From NCBI GenBank assembly GCA_964599275.1, contig CAZRFK010000061.1:1-11494 (forward strand): DNA of 11,494 nt. Reading direction: 5' to 3'. Numbering within the stretch: position 1 is the stretch's first letter; the number at the start of each line of letters is the position of its first letter. The notes beneath the pieces are model-generated. The model saw only the letters and a program-made list of their open reading frames with translations, did not search any database and was not told the DNA's origin. Source of the DNA: PUMD01 sp964599275. Its GTDB lineage: Bacteria > Bacillota > Sulfobacillia > SLMV01. The translations under genes and the position numbers were made by a program. Positions 7,554 to 11,494 of this stretch are shown here, piece after piece.

Positions 7554-8078
7554 CTAGTGCCTGGCCACCCGATCAGCACCATTTTCGCGGAGAATTCTTT
7601 CGGCGTCCTGGCTCCTCGTTTCTTCAGTCCTTATCATAGTCAAAATTCGTCCCTGCCGGACATCTTCTTCATACCTCTGTCCTTCCTGACGAGGAATACC
7701 GTAATCCACCAGACCCCCTGCCAGACCTCCAGTTACTACTCCAGTTAGCGTGGAAGCTATAGGTCCTGCAGCCAGGATGGGGCCAACCCCTGGCACTGCC
7801 AGCATACCAGCGCCTGCTGCCAGACCGGCAAGTCCTCCAAGCGCTCCTCCGGCAGTTACACCTTCCCGCAGGTCCTGATCCTGCATGGTGGTCCGTTGGC
7901 CTCCTTGCTCATCTTGTTGTCCCTGTTGTCCCTGTTGTCCTTGTTGTCCCTGTTGTCCCTGGTCATCCCTGGCAAGGATGGAAATATTTCTGTCCCATCC
8001 CTCACTGCGCAGCCGCTCTACCGCTTTTTCCGCATCACCTTGACTTCTGAAAACACCAACAACTGTTTGTTCAGACAC
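7554..8078 (-). CDS. General stress protein YflT-like (GsiB/17M-type domain) with Gln-Gly repeat insert
   Basis: A 174-residue protein starting at GTG, 8 bases after AGGAGG. Residues 5-37 (TVVGVFRSQGDAEKAVERLRSEGWDRNISILA) form the beta-alpha-beta unit seen in YflT/17M-type heat- and stress-induced proteins. A tract of five GQQ triplets (41-55) follows, then a Gly/Ala-rich hydrophobic stretch (75-125) with GGALGGLAGLAAGAG, typical of glycine-zipper segments in this group. The C-terminal half (134-174) echoes the N-terminal fold (ILTMIRTEETRSQDAERILRENGA). It is probably cytoplasmic or peripherally membrane-associated; the molecular role is unknown. It follows the YmxH gene by 90 bases on the same strand. 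Confidence 0.78.
   Translation of the reverse strand: MSEQTVVGVFRSQGDAEKAVERLRSEGWDRNISILARDDQGQQGQQGQQGQQGQQDEQGGQRTTMQDQDLREGVTAGGALGGLAGLAAGAGMLAVPGVGPILAAGPIASTLTGVVTGGLAGGLVDYGIPRQEGQRYEEDVRQGRILTMIRTEETRSQDAERILRENGADRVARH
7914..7958 (-). repeat. Five tandem 9-base units encoding (GQQ)5
   Basis: On the plus strand the unit is YTGTTGTCC repeated five times, with T/C variation only in the first base. It lies in the linker between the first domain and the glycine zipper of the stress protein. Slippage in steps of 9 bases would change the number of GQQ triplets without shifting the frame. Confidence 0.9.
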
Positions 8079-8160
8079 GATTTATTCCTCCTGACTTGGG
8101 AGTGCTCGGATTTCACCTGCTTTATCTAGTGTCACCGTCGGAGGAATCGCTATTCAGTTG

Positions 8161-8172
8161 TTGAACATTCAA
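8161..8172. promoter_or_regulatory. Palindrome TTGAA-ca-TTCAA at the end of the YmxH gene
   Basis: A perfect 5+5 inverted repeat overlapping the YmxH stop codon (8169-8171), about 85 bases upstream of the stress protein start. It could be an operator for the stress gene. No promoter hexamers are convincing nearby and the site is short enough to be chance. Confidence 0.2.
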
Positions 8173-8447
8173 AACTCAGTTATATCGGAAACCTCTTCTT
8201 CACCAAATTTACCCGGTGATTCAATCAAAATGATCTGTGGGCCTATCTGCTTGACTGCCGACCAGGGAATTCTCATTTCTTGTTGGCCGCTGAAACCGGC
8301 GAAAAAACCGCTGTCTCGACCGACTATAAGTTCTGTCAGCTTCCCCGTTTCAGGATCTACTGTCATATCAGCCTGTTTTATTTTCCCCAACCGGGCACCA
8401 TTATATATATCTATCATTTCACGCTCTGCCAGCTCGGACCAGCGCAC
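8169..8447 (-). CDS. YlmC/YmxH family sporulation protein (PRC-barrel)
   Basis: A 92-residue protein with the PRC-barrel pattern of the YlmC/YmxH family: MRWSELAEREMIDIYNGARLGKI at the start, an acidic DMTVDPETGKLTELIV strand-turn-strand, and IPWSAVKQIGPQIILIE toward the end. Members are small proteins linked to sporulation; the biochemical role is not defined. I chose the GTG at 8447, which has GGGAGGTGA (8460-8452) correctly spaced and matches the family N-terminus MRxSEL. A reading from an ATG at 8462 would place the ribosome binding site inside the coding sequence. In Bacillus the homologue ymxH follows pnp closely. Here a Spo0E-like gene and a terminator separate them, so this gene probably has its own promoter. 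Confidence 0.87.
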   Translation of the reverse strand: MRWSELAEREMIDIYNGARLGKIKQADMTVDPETGKLTELIVGRDSGFFAGFSGQQEMRIPWSAVKQIGPQIILIESPGKFGEEEVSDITEF

Positions 8448-8491
8448 ACACTCACCTCCCATACCTAACCTAGATAGCTTGTAGCAATAGT

Positions 8492-8521
8492 TATATATAA
8501 AAACGGGAGTTTATGAGTGAA
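8492..8521 (-). promoter_or_regulatory. Candidate promoter of the YmxH gene
   Basis: Reading leftward, TTCACT (8521-8516) and TATATA (8497-8492) are 18 bases apart, about 45 bases before the YmxH start. This is a modest vegetative-type match placed right after the upstream terminator. A sporulation sigma factor could equally be responsible; no clear consensus for one was seen. Confidence 0.3.
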
Positions 8522-8525
8522 TTTG

Positions 8526-8566
8526 ATAAAAATAATTGGAGCCCTTCACCGAACTGATGAGGGCTC
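8526..8566 (-). terminator. Factor-independent terminator of the rpsO-pnp-spo0E-like unit
   Basis: Reading leftward, GAGCCCT (8566-8560) pairs with AGGGCTC (8545-8539); additional CA/TG pairs may close the loop. The RNA continues with an AU-rich tail (CCAATTATTTTTATC). It lies 46 bases after the Spo0E-like stop codon and separates that gene from the YmxH gene. Confidence 0.78.
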
Positions 8567-8568
8567 TT

Positions 8569-8590
8569 GCCGGAGACTCTTAACCTTTTC
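8569..8590. repeat. Distal arm of the inverted repeat flanking the Spo0E-like gene
   Basis: GCCGGAGACTCTT (8569-8581), two extra bases, then CCTTTTC (8584-8590). In the leftward RNA this is GAAAAGG-TT-AAGAGTCTCCGGC, complementary over 13 + 7 bases with a 2-base bulge to the proximal arm at 8844-8863. It lies between the Spo0E-like stop codon and the terminator. Confidence 0.8.
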
Positions 8591-8611
8591 GTACGGGCTA
8601 AATCGATTAGA

Positions 8612-8782
8612 TTAACTGTTTTCATCCATAAACCGATATATCAAATCATCCAACCGTCTGCTCACTTTTTGCACCGAATCAAAAGTTTCCGAATCGCATC
8701 CATTTTCCGCTAAGTTATACATGCGCTTTCGGACCTTCCGGATCTTCGAAAGCATCTTCTCAGAATCATCTGCATCTGCCAT
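8612..8782 (-). CDS. Spo0E-like aspartyl-phosphate phosphatase
   Basis: A 56-residue protein of the Spo0E/YisI/YnzD family: two short helices that dephosphorylate Spo0A~P and so hold back sporulation. The pattern fits: a first helix KIRKVRKRMYNLAENG (13-28) and a second helix with the signature SRRLDDLI (41-48), containing the S-x-x-x-D motif (Ser41, Asp45). ATG is chosen because AAAGGGAG lies 8 bases upstream and a TGA immediately precedes it. It lies 139 bases downstream of pnp with no terminator between, so cotranscription with pnp is likely. It is followed by a strong terminator. Inverted-repeat arms flank the gene and could control its translation. The target response regulator is inferred from the family, not shown. 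Confidence 0.85.
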   Translation of the reverse strand: MADADDSEKMLSKIRKVRKRMYNLAENGCDSETFDSVQKVSRRLDDLIYRFMDENS

Positions 8783-8785
8783 TCA

Positions 8786-8795
8786 AGACTCTCCC
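8786..8795 (-). promoter_or_regulatory. Ribosome binding site of the Spo0E-like gene inside a pairing segment
   Basis: The RNA segment GGGAGAGTCT contains the Shine-Dalgarno GGGAG (8795-8791). It is complementary over 10 bases, with one G-U pair, to AGACTCTTCC inside the upstream repeat arm (around 8849-8858). Pairing would hide the binding site. Confidence 0.5.
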
Positions 8796-8843
8796 TTTCT
8801 CTCGGCTTCGCTCTATCCAAAAATGAATCATTTACCCAATCAG

Positions 8844-8863
8844 GAAAAGGAAGAGTCTCCGGC
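8844..8863. repeat. Proximal arm of the inverted repeat flanking the Spo0E-like gene
   Basis: Leftward RNA GCCGGAGACTCTTCCTTTTC, between the pnp stop codon and the Spo0E-like ribosome binding site. It matches the distal arm (8569-8590) as an inverted copy and also partly matches the ribosome binding site (8786-8795), so two mutually exclusive pairings are possible. Confidence 0.8.
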
Positions 8864-8921
8864 TCAATCTCCCACTGTGCCCGGAACCAGCCACAGCATG
8901 TCCATTTACAATGCGCTCACA

Positions 8922-11063
8922 TCAAAGGCTCTCTTCACCATTTTCTATGGCCTCGACTTTGTCTCTACCCATTTCTTTTATGACCGCTTCACGAGAGAAG
9001 TTAAGCCTGTCCAGGTCATCAACCTCAACAAGTTTGACCACTACATCATCACCTACTGAAACTGAGTCCTCAACAGAGTCCACATAATCTGTGTCCAATT
9101 TGGATATGTGGACCAGGCCTTCCCGGTTGGGCAGCACCTCCACAAAAGCACCCAAATTATCTACAATCCGCTTGACTTCGCCTTTGTAAATTGTACCAAC
9201 TTCAACGTCGGCGGTCAGCTGGCGAATTCTCTCCTGGGCACCTTTTGCTCCTGCTCCATCTTCAGAACTGATGTATACCGTACCATCGTCCTCAACATCA
9301 ATGTCTACATTATATTCATCGATAATTGAGTTGATAGTTTTACCACCAGGTCCAATTATGTGCCGGATCTTGTCCGGATTCACTGACAAGGTTATAATTC
9401 GCGGTGCATTCTGAGAGAGTTCTTCCCGCGGTTCGGAAATGGCTTCGGCCATACGTTCAAGGATGAAAAGCCGGTCCTCTCTCGCTCTGGCGAGTGCTTT
9501 TTCCAGGATGTTGCGTGTTACTCCGGCAATCTTGATGTCCATCTGCAGAGCTGTTACTCCATCTCTGGTTCCGGCAACTTTGAAATCCATATCTCCCATA
9601 TGATCTTCAAGTCCAAGAATATCTGACAAAATTATCGTCTCAGAATCTTCCTGGACCAATCCTGTGGCCACACCTGCAACCGGAGCAGATATCTTCACAC
9701 CTGCATCCATCAGAGCCAGGGTACAACCACAAATGCTGGCCATGGAGCTGGAACCATTAGAGGAAAGCACCTCAGATACCAGACGCAGCGTATAGGGGAA
9801 GTCATCCTCATCAGGAACAACTGGTAGAAGTGCCTTCTCCGCCAGGGCACCGTGACCAATTTCCCGCCTGCTGGGTGATCTCAGAGGCCAGGTTTCTCCA
9901 GTGCTAAACGGTGGGAAATTGTAGTGGTGCATATAACGCTTGAGATCCTCATCATGTCCCAGGCTGTCCAGCATCTGCCGGTCACCAACAGGGCCAAGAG
10001 CCGCTACTGTCAATACCTGCGTCTCTCCACGAGTAAATAATCCGCTCCCGTGGACTCGAGGGAGTTGAGCGACCTCGCAGCTGATCTCTCTTACTTCGTC
10101 GAGGGAACGACCATCCACACGCCTTTTATCTTCCACCACTGTACGCCGCATGATTTCTTTTTCTAGTTCCTCTAAAGCTTCATCAATGAACTCTATCTGT
10201 TCTGGAAATTCTTCATCTAACTCTTCGTGCACAAATTCGCTTACTTCCCTGCGAGCAGCCTGACGCTCTTCCTTATCATCGACAAACAAAGTTGAGCGAA
10301 GTTTGTCGCTGGCTGTTTCACGTACAGCCTGTTTAATCTCTTTTGGGCATTCAACAAGTTCAGGTTCGAGATCCTCAACACCACCGTCAAGGTCACTGAT
10401 AATCTTTTCCTGTAAACTAACCAGACGCTGGATTTCTTCATGGCCGGCAAATATTGCATCCAGGAGACGATCTTCGGGAACCTGATCTCCATTTGCCTCC
10501 ACCATGCTGACAGCATCTTTGGTGCCCGCTACAGTGAGATCCAGTTTGCCCTCTTTTATCTGTTCTTCAGTGGGATTGACTATTATCTCATCATCCATCA
10601 GGCCTACCTTTACTCCGGCAACGGGGCCATCGAAAGGAACATCAGACAGACACAAAGCCAACGATGCGCCATTCAAGGTGCAGACCTCTGGTGCAGAATC
10701 AGCGTCATAGGCCAGCACAGTGGCCACCACCTGAATATCATTCCTAAACCCCTGCGGAAACATCGGGCGCAAGCATCTGTCTACAACGCGGCAAGCAAGG
10801 GTTGCCTCCTCAGTGGGCTTACCCTCCCGGCGGAAAAAACTACCTGGAATTTTACCCTGGGCGTATTGTCTTTCTTCAAAGTCCACCCTGAAAGGCAGGA
10901 AATCCAGATCTTTCGGTTCACTAGAAGCGCATGCGGTTACCAGGACTACCGTTTCACCATAGCGTACTGTTACGGAGCCACCGGCCAACTTAGCCATTTT
11001 TCCAATTTCCAAGTGCAAATTCCTACCTGCTAGCTCAAAATTATATTCGTTCGTTTCAGTCAA
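8922..11063 (-). CDS. pnp: Polyribonucleotide nucleotidyltransferase (PNPase)
   Basis: A 713-residue PNPase of full length: phosphorolytic 3'-5' degradation of RNA, acting as a ring trimer. Domains in order: first RNase PH core (about 8-140), helical linker (about 240-310, very acidic), second RNase PH core (about 315-540), KH domain (about 553-612, with IIGPGG 569-574) and S1 domain (622-691). Second-core motifs include GLFTRGETQ (341-349), RYMHHYNFPPFS (376-387), RREIGHGALAE (399-409) and SSNGSSSMAS (434-443). The metal-binding set EDHMGDMDFK (486-495) keeps Asp487, Asp493 and Lys495. The start is TTG at 11063, 5 bases after GGAGGTG; a reading from an ATG at 11099 would put the binding site inside the gene. 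It lies 66 bases after rpsO, the classic rpsO-pnp order. Confidence 0.98.
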   Translation of the reverse strand: MTETNEYNFELAGRNLHLEIGKMAKLAGGSVTVRYGETVVLVTACASSEPKDLDFLPFRVDFEERQYAQGKIPGSFFRREGKPTEEATLACRVVDRCLRPMFPQGFRNDIQVVATVLAYDADSAPEVCTLNGASLALCLSDVPFDGPVAGVKVGLMDDEIIVNPTEEQIKEGKLDLTVAGTKDAVSMVEANGDQVPEDRLLDAIFAGHEEIQRLVSLQEKIISDLDGGVEDLEPELVECPKEIKQAVRETASDKLRSTLFVDDKEERQAARREVSEFVHEELDEEFPEQIEFIDEALEELEKEIMRRTVVEDKRRVDGRSLDEVREISCEVAQLPRVHGSGLFTRGETQVLTVAALGPVGDRQMLDSLGHDEDLKRYMHHYNFPPFSTGETWPLRSPSRREIGHGALAEKALLPVVPDEDDFPYTLRLVSEVLSSNGSSSMASICGCTLALMDAGVKISAPVAGVATGLVQEDSETIILSDILGLEDHMGDMDFKVAGTRDGVTALQMDIKIAGVTRNILEKALARAREDRLFILERMAEAISEPREELSQNAPRIITLSVNPDKIRHIIGPGGKTINSIIDEYNVDIDVEDDGTVYISSEDGAGAKGAQERIRQLTADVEVGTIYKGEVKRIVDNLGAFVEVLPNREGLVHISKLDTDYVDSVEDSVSVGDDVVVKLVEVDDLDRLNFSREAVIKEMGRDKVEAIENGEESL

Positions 11064-11105
11064 AACTACACCTCCTGGTGCATTGTAACCTCTCAACAAC
11101 CTATC

Positions 11106-11133
11106 CTGCTATTGCTAATCTGCTATCTGCTAT
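11106..11133. repeat. CTGCTAT direct repeats in the rpsO-pnp spacer
   Basis: CTGCTAT occurs at 11106-11112, 11120-11126 and 11127-11133 (the last two adjacent), with a related TTGCTAA between. The array covers the rpsO stop codon (11130-11132) and the start of the spacer. I see no strong hairpin terminator or attenuator there. Confidence 0.6.
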
Positions 11134-11399
11134 TTGCGGATACCTAAACTACCAATGAGGTCGTAATAGCGCTGATTATCCTTGTTTCGCAGGTAATCTA
11201 GAAGTTCCCGCCGGTGTCCTACCATTTTCAACAAACCCCGTCTGGAGTGGTGATCCTGAGGGTGGTCGCGCAGATGTTCTGTCAGGTTTTGAATTCGTTC
11301 GGTAAGCAATGCTATCTGAACCTCTGGGGATCCAGTATCATTTTCGTGGGTTTTATACTCTTGGATGATCTGTTGTTTTTTCTCTTTGGAGATAGTCAA
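11130..11399 (-). CDS. rpsO: 30S ribosomal protein S15
   Basis: An 89-residue S15, exactly the usual length. S15 binds the central domain of 16S rRNA early in 30S assembly. Recognisable blocks are EKKQQIIQEYKTHENDTGSPEVQIALLTERIQNLTEHL at the N-terminal half, then HHSRRGLLKMVGHRRELLDYL and YYDLIGSLGIRK at the C-terminus. The start is TTG at 11399 behind CAGGAGGGA. A longer in-frame reading to 11474 adds 25 residues unlike any S15 and would bury the binding site. It is the first gene of the rpsO-pnp unit. The 95 bases upstream contain a CCAAGCTTGG palindrome but no clear promoter. Confidence 0.97.
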   Translation of the reverse strand: MTISKEKKQQIIQEYKTHENDTGSPEVQIALLTERIQNLTEHLRDHPQDHHSRRGLLKMVGHRRELLDYLRNKDNQRYYDLIGSLGIRK

Positions 11400-11494
11400 T
11401 CCAATCCCTCCTGATATAATTTCCTCTTCCGTTGACCAAGCTTGGCGTTGGAGGAACTCGCACAACCCAGTCAAGGTAAAGTTTTTCCATCAGC

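Noticed and set aside
7910..7965. Possible CRISPR-like short repeat array
   Set aside because: The units are 9 bases, contiguous and in frame with a coding sequence; there are no spacers.
8867..8905. CTGTG/CACAG hairpin after pnp as a terminator
   Set aside because: The stem is only 5 base pairs with a 12-base loop and no T-run follows, so readthrough into the Spo0E-like gene is more likely.
11400..11474. N-terminal extension of S15
   Set aside because: S15 is 89 residues from the TTG at 11399, which has its own ribosome binding site; the extension has no S15-like sequence.
11471..11494. Possible end of an upstream gene (ribF is expected here in many Bacillota)
   Set aside because: One leftward frame ends in TGA at 11473-11471, but seven codons are too few to recognise any family.

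Overview
The window reads as chromosomal core DNA from an endospore-forming Bacillota (clostridial or bacillar lineage). On the minus strand, in transcription order, it has rpsO, pnp, a Spo0E-like gene, a YlmC/YmxH gene, RNase J, tepA, a YlzJ gene and the 5' part of ftsK/spoIIIE. This is a recognisable variant of the conserved rpsO-pnp-ymxH-(dap/spoVF)-rnj-tepA-ylzJ-spoIIIE neighbourhood of spore formers. Shine-Dalgarno sequences are strong (GGAGGTG type). TTG and GTG starts are unusually common: by my start choices, 9 of 13 visible starts are not ATG. I cannot name a genus.

Layout, right to left (the main transcription direction): rpsO (11399-11130) and pnp (11063-8922) form an RNA-metabolism unit that runs on into a 56-residue Spo0E-family phosphatase gene (8782-8612) and ends at a factor-independent terminator (8566-8526). 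A YlmC/YmxH-type PRC-barrel gene (8447-8169) and a YflT-like, Gln/Gly-rich stress protein gene (8078-7554) follow. A divergent-convergent insertion then holds a YfcE-type phosphodiesterase on the plus strand (7016-7513) and a right-handed beta-helix protein on the minus strand (6885-5746). They share a promoter region with two adjacent inverted repeats. Next come RNase J (5698-4007), the ClpP-like TepA protease (3959-3048) and YlzJ (3046-2840), closely spaced and probably cotranscribed. UppP (2670-1843) follows. It converges, with only 3 bases between stop codons, on an unrecognised two-helix membrane peptide gene on the plus strand (1651-1839). The left end is the N-terminal 462 residues of an FtsK/SpoIIIE DNA translocase (1388 to edge).

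Functionally the window combines RNA turnover (PNPase, RNase J, ribosomal protein S15), sporulation or envelope functions (Spo0E-like, YmxH, TepA, YlzJ, FtsK/SpoIIIE, UppP) and a few accessory genes. I see no mobile element, CRISPR array, tRNA or rRNA, and no gene-free stretch longer than 300 bases. The most unusual structure is around the Spo0E-like gene. A 20-base arm upstream of it can pair either with the gene's own ribosome binding site or with a matching arm beyond its stop codon, which suggests a possible RNA switch.
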